Source of the DNA: an uncultured Clostridia bacterium
GTDB taxonomy: Bacteria; Bacillota; Clostridia; Christensenellales; Aristaeellaceae
Reading direction: 5' to 3'
Assembly (NCBI GenBank): GCA_937907055.1
Contig: CALCTW010000118.1
Span: 1-15,425, forward strand
DNA length: 15,425 nucleotides
Shown here: positions 1 through 6,322 of the stretch, in pieces
Layout: each line of letters opens with the position of its first letter
How positions within the stretch are numbered: position 1 is the first letter of the stretch
Program-made: the position numbers and the translations under genes
Notes under the pieces: generated by a model
What the model saw: only the letters and a program-made list of their open reading frames with translations
Databases searched by the model: none
Told to the model about the DNA's origin: nothing

Positions 1-227
1 GTGATATTCTTGTATTTTTCCTGCCGTCCGGGATTGTTCTTCACCCGGTAGGCGTCAAAGACCACGATCACCCTGGAGCGCGTGACTCCCTGAAAATTGC
101 AAAGGATCTCAAGCAGGGAATCCCTCGCTCCCTGCAGATCATTTTTCGCCATCAGCTTCAGATCATCCCAGGAGAAGATGACATTATAGCCGTCCACCAG
201 CAGGTATTCCTCGCCTTTCAGGACGAT
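1..227 (-). pseudogene. YacP/Rae1-like NYN ribonuclease domain, partial, in frame after the TAG of the upstream GTPase
   Basis: Continuing the minus-strand GTPase frame past the TAG at 230-228 gives about 75 uninterrupted codons to the window edge. The product starts IVLKGEEYLLVDGYN, continues VIFSWDDLK and reaches VIVVFDAYRVK. This matches the start of the YacP (DUF901) NYN family, including B. subtilis Rae1, a ribosome-associated endoribonuclease; the Asp residues of DGYN and FDAY are the expected acidic residues of the PIN-like site. No ribosome binding site with an ATG precedes it, and the first usable start (GTG inside LLVDG) would cut away the first beta strand. It therefore looks like the C-terminal domain of a GTPase-NYN fusion rather than a separate gene. 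From memory, similar GTPase-NYN fusions occur in other Clostridia. The domain is truncated by the window edge, so its integrity further on is unknown. Confidence 0.8.
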
Positions 228-2336
228 CTACCGATTTTCCAGCACAGGCGCCGGACGGGAAGGCTTATCGAAGGCGCGGTTCTTCAGCGGGCCGTAGGTG
301 CGTTCAAAGATGGCCAGCAGCTCCTTATCCTCCTCGATCGCGCTTTTGCGCTCCTGCTGCTTCACAGGCGCTGCCGGCGCGGGCGCGGCAGGGATCAGGC
401 GCTCCTTCTGTTCCAGTTCAAGGTGCATGAAATTACGCACCTCGTTCCACGGCACGATGAAGCCCGCGCCGTGCGAGCAGAACACACTGTCCGGCGTATT
501 GTCCACATCGCGGACAGGATCATAACCGTACGCGCGGATCACGTTTTCCGCCTCGGGACAGGGCTCATAGCCGCCCGGAACACATTCCAGCGCGCCGCGG
601 CCGCCGGTGTAGGCGGTCACCTCGCGCAGATAGCCGCGCATTCGTCCGGCAGGCGCGCGCCCGGTGAGCACCAAGCCCTCGGAGGTCTCAACAGGCGCGC
701 CGAACGTGGCTCCCATCCGCTCCAGATCGGTCATGGCGCGGCCCACCTGGGCCTGCGGCACGGTGAGAGTGAAATCATACACCGGCTCCAGCAGCAGCGA
801 TTCCGCGTACATGAGGCCGTTCCGCACCGCGCGGTAGGTGGCCTGACGGAAATCACCGCCCTCGGTGTGCTTGAGATGCGCGCGCCCGGCGACCAGCGTG
901 ATCTTCATATCCGTGATGGGGCTGCCGGTCAGCACGCCGATATATTGCTTTTCGTACAGATGGGTCAGGATCAGGCGCTGCCAGTTGCGCTCCAGTTTGT
1001 TTTCATCGCAGTTCGTGGTCAGAACGAGACCGCTGCCGCGCGGGAGCGGCTCCAACCGCAGATGCACCTCGGCGTAATGACGCAGCGGCTCATAATGCCC
1101 CACGCCCTCAGCCCGGGTGGTGATGGTCTCCTTATACAGGATACCGCCGTCATCCACCCCGATGGCGATGCCGAAGCGATCCTTCATCGCGCGGATGAGC
1201 ACCTCCAGATGCACATCCCCCATCAGGCTGACGCGGATCTCACGCGGGACGGCGCGATGCGTGACACGGAGCAGCGGATCCTCCTCCTCCAGCCTTCTGA
1301 GCGCTGTGAGGCAGCGATGCTCATCACAGCCCGGATGCAGCACCCGGTAAGTGAAGACCGGCTCCAGCACGCAGGAATCATCGCTTTTTTCGCTGCCGAG
1401 CCCCAAACCGGGATAAGTGTTCTCCGGCCCTGTCACCGCGCACACACAGCCCGCGGTGACGGTATCGGTCTGCTCATATTTTTCGCCTGAATACAGGCGG
1501 ATGGTATCGATCTTTTCTTCCTTTTCAGCGCCGTCACGGCCGGTGTAGCGGATGATATCGCGCGCCTTCAGCATGCCGCCGGTCACCTTCAGCCAGGTGA
1601 CACGGGCATCCTGCTTATCACGGCTGATCTTGTATACCTTGGCGCCGAAGGCTTCCCCGGAAGGCGCTTTGGGCGCGTAATTGACGATGAGATCCAGCAG
1701 ATCCTCCACGCCCTGCATCTTCAGCGCGCTGCCGGAGCATACGGGGAACAGCTTCCGCGCGGCAATGAGACGGCGCAGTGTTTTTTCGCTCACAGCACCG
1801 GATTCCATATATTCATCCAGCGCCTGTTCATCGCACATGGCGATCTCCTCGGCATTTTCCGCCGCGGGGAACGGCACACAGTGATCCGAAAGCTTTTCGC
1901 GGATCTCTTTCAGCGTTTTATCGGCATCATAGCCTGTCATATCGGCCTTGTTGATGAAAAGGAACACGGGGACATGATACTTTTCAAGCAGCTTCCACAC
2001 GGTGCGGGTGTGCCCCTGCACGCCCTCCGGGCCGCTGAGCAGCAGCACGGCGCAATCCATCACGCGCAGGGTGCGCTCCATCTCGCCGCCCAGATCCGCG
2101 TGGCCGGGTGTATCCAGCAGAGTGACGGAGGCCTCCCTCCAGCGCAGACGCGCCTGCTTGGAGAAGATGGTGATGCCGCGCTCACGCTCCATGGCATCAG
2201 TATCCAGGAAGGTATCCTTATGATCCACCCTTCCCGCCTTGCGCACCGCGCCGGACAGGAAGAGCATCGCTTCGCTCAGCGTTGTTTTCCCGGCATCCAC
2301 ATGCGCCAGCAGCCCGCAATTCACCTGTTTCTCCAT
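228..2336 (-). CDS. TetM/EF-G-like ribosomal GTPase, ended by an in-frame TAG before an NYN domain
   Basis: This 702-residue translational GTPase belongs to the TetM/TetO/EF-G group, which binds the ribosomal A-site region and hydrolyses GTP. Visible motifs are G1 AHVDAGKT (residues 11-18), a G2 region with RGITI, G3 DTPGH, G4 NKAD and G5 SGSAL, followed by EF-G domains II-V. The ATG at 2336 was chosen because GGGAG lies 7 nt upstream and because a sigma-A promoter (2365-2393) occupies the region of any longer start. The C-terminal segment with SVFCSHGAGF and a Pro/Ala/Glu-rich linker is typical of chromosomal clostridial members rather than acquired Tet proteins. The frame ends in TAG at 230-228, exactly in the linker before the NYN domain, so the GTPase part is complete. 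I infer a housekeeping or ribosome-rescue factor; tetracycline resistance cannot be concluded. Confidence 0.88.
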   Translation of the reverse strand: MEKQVNCGLLAHVDAGKTTLSEAMLFLSGAVRKAGRVDHKDTFLDTDAMERERGITIFSKQARLRWREASVTLLDTPGHADLGGEMERTLRVMDCAVLLLSGPEGVQGHTRTVWKLLEKYHVPVFLFINKADMTGYDADKTLKEIREKLSDHCVPFPAAENAEEIAMCDEQALDEYMESGAVSEKTLRRLIAARKLFPVCSGSALKMQGVEDLLDLIVNYAPKAPSGEAFGAKVYKISRDKQDARVTWLKVTGGMLKARDIIRYTGRDGAEKEEKIDTIRLYSGEKYEQTDTVTAGCVCAVTGPENTYPGLGLGSEKSDDSCVLEPVFTYRVLHPGCDEHRCLTALRRLEEEDPLLRVTHRAVPREIRVSLMGDVHLEVLIRAMKDRFGIAIGVDDGGILYKETITTRAEGVGHYEPLRHYAEVHLRLEPLPRGSGLVLTTNCDENKLERNWQRLILTHLYEKQYIGVLTGSPITDMKITLVAGRAHLKHTEGGDFRQATYRAVRNGLMYAESLLLEPVYDFTLTVPQAQVGRAMTDLERMGATFGAPVETSEGLVLTGRAPAGRMRGYLREVTAYTGGRGALECVPGGYEPCPEAENVIRAYGYDPVRDVDNTPDSVFCSHGAGFIVPWNEVRNFMHLELEQKERLIPAAPAPAAPVKQQERKSAIEEDKELLAIFERTYGPLKNRAFDKPSRPAPVLENR

Positions 2337-2364
2337 GCGCCGTCTCCCTTGCTTATTTCCTGTA

Positions 2365-2393
2365 ATTATAGCATACATACGTCCCGGATGCAA
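2365..2393 (-). promoter_or_regulatory. Sigma-A promoter of the GTPase gene, extended -10
   Basis: On the minus strand TTGCAT (2393-2388) and TATAAT (2370-2365) are separated by 17 bp. The -10 is preceded by TGC, an extended -10 element that compensates for the weak -35. The start point would fall near 2358, giving a leader of about 22 nt before the ATG at 2336. Confidence 0.7.
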
Positions 2394-2467
2394 ACCCGGG
2401 CCGTCCCATCTCCCCTTGGGCGATCATGGGGACAGGAAACCGAAGCACACAAAAAAACGCAAAAAGA

Positions 2468-2493
2468 AAAGCACCCATGTGAACGGGTGCTTT
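2468..2493 (-). terminator. Intrinsic terminator of the 77-residue protein gene
   Basis: The stem GCACCC/GGGTGC (2471-2476 with 2485-2490) is extended by three A-T pairs and has an 8-nt loop. On the minus strand it is followed by TTTTCTTTTT. It lies 19 nt past the stop codon at 2512 and separates this gene from the GTPase promoter. Confidence 0.85.
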
Positions 2494-2511
2494 ATCCTCA
2501 AAAGCCTGAGA

Positions 2512-2745
2512 TCACTTCTTGAAGATGCCCTTGATCTTGCTGAGAAGGCCGGTGGCTTCATCCAGATTCAGCTTGGCCTTGACGCCTTCCACGATGGTGT
2601 TGATGGTGTCGCTGCTGATGTCCAGATTACCGATCAGGTTCTTCACAGTGGTGATGGGATCCTTCTTGAACTGCGCGATCAGATCCTTGTTGCCGGAGAT
2701 CTTGCTCACCAGTTCGGTGATCTTCGCCTGAATATCCATTGCCAT
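2512..2745 (-). CDS. Small 77-residue protein of unknown function
   Basis: A single-gene unit with its own consensus promoter, a strong AGGGGG ribosome binding site 8 nt before the ATG and its own terminator, so it is surely expressed. The product has no signal peptide, membrane segment or cysteine. It is Lys/Asp/Ile-rich and predicted alpha-helical: an N-terminal helix with ITELVSKISGNKDLIAQF, a central KKDPITTVKNLI and a C-terminal INTIVEGVKAKLNLD followed by a basic KIKGIFKK tail. The pattern 'DLIxxFKKDP...' followed by 'I...IVEGVKAKL' recalls small orphan proteins I remember from Lachnospiraceae and, loosely, Nif11/NHLP-type leader regions. No peptide-modification enzyme is encoded nearby and no Gly-Gly cleavage site is visible, so a precursor-peptide role is unsupported. 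I do not assign a function. Confidence 0.82.
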   Translation of the reverse strand: MAMDIQAKITELVSKISGNKDLIAQFKKDPITTVKNLIGNLDISSDTINTIVEGVKAKLNLDEATGLLSKIKGIFKK

Positions 2746-2779
2746 ATCAAATTCCCCCTTGAAATAAGTTTGTCTTTAT

Positions 2780-2808
2780 ATTATAGCATTATCAAGAGAA
2801 ATGTTCAA
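2780..2808 (-). promoter_or_regulatory. Sigma-A promoter of the 77-residue protein gene
   Basis: The minus strand carries TTGAAC (2808-2803), a 17 bp spacer and a perfect TATAAT (2785-2780), again with an extended -10 TGC. The start would be near 2773, about 28 nt before the ATG. Confidence 0.78.
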
Positions 2809-2862
2809 ATAATTCATGCAAAAGTACAATCGAAATACGGCAAAACCGAACTCGCATACAAA

Positions 2863-2884
2863 TGCCGCCTCCGTAGAGGCGGCA
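2863..2884 (-). terminator. Hairpin terminator of the DUF6273 gene, UACG tetraloop
   Basis: A 9 bp stem (TGCCGCCTC with GAGGCGGCA) closes a 4-nt loop. Read on the minus strand the loop is C(UACG)G, a very stable UNCG tetraloop. The following U-run is short (ATTTGTAT). It lies about 50 nt beyond the stop codon at 2936. Confidence 0.7.
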
Positions 2885-2935
2885 GATATTGATATTTTAC
2901 TCGGAATAATGCTTATGCTCCCACACGCACTTATA

Positions 2936-4453
2936 TCATTGAAGAACGGCATTCAGATCAAGCCAGAATGCAGGACGAACAGTATTACCCGTACTGCTCA
3001 CATCGTCGCTGCTGATGGATCCATCACTGGCAATGCAGGAAGCACCGTTATCACCGAAACTGGGCGAACGCAGCCACCACCAACAACTTGACCCGGCGCT
3101 ATGATAGATACTCCGCGCAATTGCATAATCCGTAGGCATAGCCTTCAACTTATTCAAACCACCACTGATAAGGTTTGAAAATCTGGCATAATTACTCTGG
3201 AATTCTGCAAGTTTGCCATAAATACCATCTCCCATTCCATACTCCATCACTTCCTCGAGACTGAGCAGGAATACTTTATCCAGTGTGTCTTTACCACCGC
3301 TCACAGTGGTATTTCCCCATCCCCTATTTTTCGCATAGGTAACCCATTCTTCATTATCACCGGTTTTTACAGTTGTTATTGCTATTCCTTTCTGCTCCTC
3401 TGCTGTAAAGGCTTCATTCAGGAAGTCGTCATTCAGCCAACTGCGGATCTCACTATTCTCCCATCCCTGATAAGTTCTTGCATTAAACCGGAGGGCATCC
3501 AGTCCATAGAGGCTCAGGAGCAGAGCTTTATCGCTTTCAGAATCATATTTGATAACGATCCATTCAATGGCTTCCTTGCCATTGCTCTTATCATTATCCT
3601 GCTCGTAATGACCATAGGTCACAATGTTGCCAACCTTGTTGTAGTTTTCCCGCATAACTGCCAATACTTCACTATTGCACTTTGCCAACTTGCTATCGAC
3701 ATCCTTGTATCCGGGAATCTTCAGATACTCGATACGGGCTGCTTCCCAATTTTGTGCCTGATACAGTGCCTCGGCATTCTGATAGGTTTCCTCGGTCTGC
3801 TTTGCTTCCGTGATTTTCAGCTCACAGGATTTCATTCTGGCCGCGCTATCCTCATAGCCATTGGCCATGCTGAACTCATCATATGCCTTCTGCCATTCGC
3901 TCTGTCGATAATATTCCATACCCTTGCTGTAATGCTCTTCATTGATCGAGCGGTGCAAAGCGGAATAGCGGTCTTTTGTATCAAAATAATGCAGACACTT
4001 CTGATACTTTTCTGCAGCTTCTGTCTTATCGCCCTTCGCTTCAGCAATGCGGCCGCGAATGTAATTTTCAAAGTCGTCCATCGTGCCGAATACTTTGTTC
4101 TCGCGATCAGCCAGATATTTTCTGAAAACATCATCGCGCAGCAAGCAATCTTCAAACTCGAATGAAAGTTCATTGCCATCAAATTCGTTGTTTGCCACCA
4201 AGAACAATACGCGCACATAGCTGGCAAGAGCCGCGCTCCGTTCATAGCCCTTGAGCTGTTTGAAATTATCGTAGAGTTCTTCAAGGGCCTCCGCGTCCTC
4301 TTCCTGATTTTCCAAATAGGCTTCCAGAGAATCAACAGAAGCGGCGTAGAGATTTTCCTTTTCAGTAGATGTCAGCGCGTAAACTGGGGAAATGGTGAAC
4401 AGAGCCACCAAAGCCACCAGCAGACTGAATACCGACCTGCATGCTCTTTTCAT
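2936..4453 (-). CDS. Secreted helical-repeat protein with C-terminal DUF6273 domain
   Basis: The 505-residue protein begins with a clear signal peptide: basic MKRACR, a hydrophobic core, and probable cleavage after SPVYA (residue 26). No lipobox or cell-wall anchor is visible, so it is probably released. Residues about 30-265 are charged helices with tetratricopeptide-like units (WQKAYDEFSMANGYEDS, then NWEAARIEYLKIPGYKD). Residues about 275-505 form a DUF6273 domain: GNIVTYGHYEQ, IEWIVI, RSWLNDDFLNEAF, CWWWLRSP (457-464) and VRPAFWLDL (492-500). Family function is unknown to me; the C-terminal pattern resembles C-type-lectin/sulfatase-modifying-like folds, so ligand binding is a guess. The gene is visibly more A/T-rich than its neighbours, suggesting later acquisition or relaxed selection. 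GGAGGGG lies 8 nt before the ATG; the gene is monocistronic. Confidence 0.87.
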   Translation of the reverse strand: MKRACRSVFSLLVALVALFTISPVYALTSTEKENLYAASVDSLEAYLENQEEDAEALEELYDNFKQLKGYERSAALASYVRVLFLVANNEFDGNELSFEFEDCLLRDDVFRKYLADRENKVFGTMDDFENYIRGRIAEAKGDKTEAAEKYQKCLHYFDTKDRYSALHRSINEEHYSKGMEYYRQSEWQKAYDEFSMANGYEDSAARMKSCELKITEAKQTEETYQNAEALYQAQNWEAARIEYLKIPGYKDVDSKLAKCNSEVLAVMRENYNKVGNIVTYGHYEQDNDKSNGKEAIEWIVIKYDSESDKALLLSLYGLDALRFNARTYQGWENSEIRSWLNDDFLNEAFTAEEQKGIAITTVKTGDNEEWVTYAKNRGWGNTTVSGGKDTLDKVFLLSLEEVMEYGMGDGIYGKLAEFQSNYARFSNLISGGLNKLKAMPTDYAIARSIYHSAGSSCWWWLRSPSFGDNGASCIASDGSISSDDVSSTGNTVRPAFWLDLNAVLQ

Positions 4454-4494
4454 ATAACAACCCCTCCGAATGCAATAACTTTATGAACAGATGA

Positions 4495-4515
4495 CAGATA
4501 TGACTACAATATCTG
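4495..4515 (-). promoter_or_regulatory. Perfect inverted repeat at the start of the DUF6273 transcript
   Basis: CAGATAT (4495-4501), a 7-nt spacer and ATATCTG (4509-4515) form a perfect 7+7 inverted repeat just downstream of the -10 of the DUF6273 promoter, at the predicted transcription start. The position suits a repressor operator or a 5' stabilising hairpin. The regulator is unknown. Confidence 0.45.
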
Positions 4516-4521
4516 CTTATG

Positions 4522-4551
4522 ATTATAACATCAGACAATGGAACGAATCAA
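4522..4551 (-). promoter_or_regulatory. Sigma-A promoter of the DUF6273 gene
   Basis: Minus-strand TTGATT (4551-4546), 18 bp spacer, perfect TATAAT (4527-4522). The predicted start near 4515 leaves a leader of about 60 nt. A short palindrome TGATACTTATCA (4584-4595) lies about 33 bp upstream of the -35 and could be a second protein site. Confidence 0.72.
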
Positions 4552-4603
4552 GGTAATTGTGAATAAAACAAAAAATACACAAATGATACTTATCAAGTGC
4601 GCG

Positions 4604-5113
4604 TCATCCGGTGGCATTTGAGCCGGCAAAGCGTTTTTTACGGATATGCCGGAAAAGCGCCATGCAGCCCACGGCGATCAGGATGCCGATGACCGCGCCT
4701 CCGCCGTCAATGAGAACGTCGGTCAGCTGCCCGGCGCGGCCGTTGACAAAGGACTGGTGATATTCATCCGCGGCGGCAAAAAGCAGGGTGACCGGAAGCG
4801 CCGGGATCCACGGATGCCTGAGGCGGGCCAGACTGCCGAGCTGCAGGGTAAAGAGAAAAGCCAGAAGGCCGAACTATGACATGTGCGCGGCCTTGCGGAC
4901 ATAAAACCCCCAATGGCTGACCAGGCGGTTCCATTCCTTACGGGTCATGGCCTCCGGATCATTGCCGAAGAATTTCAGCAGGGCTTCTGTGATGGCCCGG
5001 CTGAGCGAGCCGGAGCTTTCACCGTTCTGCGCCGAAAAAAGGAAGATCATGCCCAATTCAAGCAGGATCAGCAGGGTACTGATGATGAGGGTGACAATTC
5101 TTTTTTTACTCAT
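4604..5113 (-). pseudogene. VanZ-family membrane protein with an in-frame TAG at codon 80
   Basis: The minus-strand frame from the ATG at 5113 encodes 79 residues, then TAG (4876-4874), then 89 more residues to a TGA at 4604. Both halves belong to one VanZ-like protein. The first has a transmembrane segment (IISTLLILLELGMIFLFSAQ), the SAQNGESSGS motif and RKAAHMS. The second has FGLLAFLF, the conserved ADEYHQSFVNGRAG, the DVLIDGGGAVIG helix and a basic tail. In relatives the motif reads roughly K-x-x-H-x-x-E-F/Y, so TAG stands where Glu (GAG) is usual, one substitution away. No frameshift is needed. Termination at TAG would leave a fragment without the main motif. The SD (AAGG) directly abuts the ATG and is weak. 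VanZ-like proteins are membrane proteins, some linked to glycopeptide tolerance; the role here is unknown. Confidence 0.85.
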
Positions 5114-5143
5114 CCTTGTCTCATTTCATGTGATAATGTGAAA

Positions 5144-5165
5144 TTTTCCGCGCTGTTACGGAAAA
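5144..5165 (-). promoter_or_regulatory. Hairpin in the 5' leader of the VanZ-like gene
   Basis: TTTTCCG (5144-5150) and CGGAAAA (5159-5165) form a 7 bp stem with an 8-nt loop between the predicted start point (about 5171) and the ATG at 5113. It could affect mRNA stability or act as a weak attenuator; the trailing U-run is only TTT. Confidence 0.35.
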
Positions 5166-5177
5166 ACGGATGGAGAC

Positions 5178-5206
5178 ATTATAAAGCAAATGAACGAAAT
5201 TGACAA
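5178..5206 (-). promoter_or_regulatory. Sigma-A promoter of the VanZ-like gene
   Basis: Minus-strand TTGTCA (5206-5201), 17 bp spacer, perfect TATAAT (5183-5178). This near-consensus promoter argues that the VanZ-like gene was functional until recently, or still is. Confidence 0.8.
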
Positions 5207-5541
5207 TCCCGCAGAAAAATGCAGAGCCGTTGAGAAGAAACAAAGAAAGTCACAAAAGGAGCGAAAAGGTACAATGAAGGTCACAAAATGTTCATTGCAG
5301 GTCACTTGAAAATGTGTTAATCTGTATGCGTGAAAAGCCGGCAAAGGAGCCGGCTTTTTGCGTGCCGGAATCGCCCGGCAGAAGGCGGGAAAAGGATTGC
5401 GAAGCAGTGAAACCGGATGCCGAAGACCGGCGGAACGCGAATGGGAAGGTACAGGAAACAAGCTAAAACCCTGCCTGAAGTACCCCGAAAACACTGCGGA
5501 TGCATGAGGCCGGATATGCCCGCGCGAAAACGCGGTTTTGC
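5207..5541. other. Intergenic spacer with GTCAC repeats and an orphan terminator; no convincing gene
   Basis: This stretch separates the divergent VanZ-like and rsuA-like promoters. It holds three direct GTCAC repeats (5249-5253, 5280-5284, 5301-5305; steps of 31 and 21 bp, close to three and two helical turns), a strong hairpin terminator at 5333-5358, and a weak hairpin CCGCG/CGCGG (5520-5535) followed by TTTT. The A-rich first half could be the 5' part of a small RNA ending at the terminator, but no good plus-strand promoter is visible. The short frame ATG at 5274 (MKVTKCSLQVT) has no support beyond AAGG 4 nt upstream. Confidence 0.5.
5333..5358. terminator. Strong bidirectional hairpin terminator without an assigned gene
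   Basis: A perfect 10 bp stem AAAAGCCGGC/GCCGGCTTTT encloses a 6-nt loop and is followed by a T on the plus strand. A-tract, GC stem and U-tract make it a textbook intrinsic terminator readable in both directions. No annotated gene ends here: VanZ starts on one side and the rsuA-like operon on the other. Confidence 0.75.
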
Positions 5542-5570
5542 TTGCAAGGAAAGGGGGCTTCGGGTATAAT
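5542..5570 (+). promoter_or_regulatory. Sigma-A promoter of the rsuA-like/manA operon
   Basis: TTGCAA (5542-5547), 17 bp spacer, perfect TATAAT (5565-5570). The start would be near 5577, giving a 32-nt leader that contains a strong AGGAGG (5592-5597). Confidence 0.8.
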
Positions 5571-5608
5571 AATCAGTTGGAAACCCGGTTCAGGAGGGAG
5601 GCGGAAGG

Positions 5609-6322
5609 ATGCGGCTGGATAAGCTGCTGGGCACGATCAACATTGCCACAAGAAGCACCTGCCCGAAGCTGCTTTCGCAGGGACGGATCACAGTGAACGG
5701 CACGGCTGTTCGCAGCGCCAACACGCAGGTGACGGAGCAGGATGAGATCTGTCTGGACGGAAAGAAGCTGGACACACGGCTGAACCGCTGCCTTGTGATG
5801 GACAAACCGGACGGCGTGCTGACGGCGGATGAGGATCGCCGCTTTCAGACGGTGATGGATCTGCTGCCGCCGGTGTACCGCACCCTTGGCTGTATGCCGG
5901 TGGGACGGCTGGACAAGGACACGACAGGCCTTCTGCTGATGACCACGGACGGTCAGCTGGCGCACCGCCTGATCACGCCCAAGTGCCATGTGGCCAAGGT
6001 GTACATCGCCGAGGTGGACGGCACCCTGAACGAGAGCGATATCAGGGCTTTCCGGGAGGGGATCCCCCTGAAGGACTTTACCTGCCTGCCGGCGGAGCTG
6101 GAGATCACGGAGGAAGGCCATGGCCGGGTGACCGTATACGAAGGGAAATACCATCAGGTAAAGCGGATGTTCGGCGCGCGCGGAAAGCCCGTGACCCGTC
6201 TGCGCCGCGTTTCCTTCGGCCCCTTCACGCTGCCGGAGGATTCCGAGCCCGGAACGTGGCGGGAAATGACTGAAGAAGAAATGGATACGCTGTATGAAGC
6301 AGCGGGAATGGCACGAGCATGA
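5609..6322 (+). CDS. rsuA: RsuA/RluB-family 16S/23S rRNA pseudouridine synthase
   Basis: The 237-residue protein has an N-terminal S4 RNA-binding domain (MRLDKLLG to about residue 55, with GRITVNG) and an RsuA-type catalytic domain. The signature GRLDKDTTGLLLMT contains the nucleophile Asp102, the number found in E. coli RsuA. GKYHQVKRMF and LRRVSFGPF also fit the family. RsuA makes pseudouridine at 16S rRNA position 516 (E. coli numbering); RluB/E/F act on 23S rRNA. Length and domain order favour the RsuA branch, but the exact target cannot be read from sequence. It is first in a five-gene operon, and its stop overlaps the next start (ATGA), so translation is coupled to the methyltransferase gene. 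An AGGAGG-rich leader precedes the ATG. Confidence 0.88.
   Translation: MRLDKLLGTINIATRSTCPKLLSQGRITVNGTAVRSANTQVTEQDEICLDGKKLDTRLNRCLVMDKPDGVLTADEDRRFQTVMDLLPPVYRTLGCMPVGRLDKDTTGLLLMTTDGQLAHRLITPKCHVAKVYIAEVDGTLNESDIRAFREGIPLKDFTCLPAELEITEEGHGRVTVYEGKYHQVKRMFGARGKPVTRLRRVSFGPFTLPEDSEPGTWREMTEEEMDTLYEAAGMARA

Noticed and set aside
423..1490. Long open frame on the plus strand, antisense to the GTPase gene (355 codons)
   Set aside because: Its product is His/Gln/Arg-rich without any family motif, it has no RBS or promoter, and it mirrors the codon bias of the well-supported GTPase gene on the other strand.
228..2336. Calling the GTPase a tetracycline-resistance gene
   Set aside because: The protein is only a distant TetM relative with the C-terminal segment and NYN linkage of chromosomal clostridial members. 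Resistance is not supported by the sequence.
5274..5309. Short frame MKVTKCSLQVT before the orphan terminator, as a leader peptide and attenuator
   Set aside because: The rsuA-like operon has its own promoter downstream of the terminator, and there is no run of regulatory codons or alternative antiterminator pairing that I can see.
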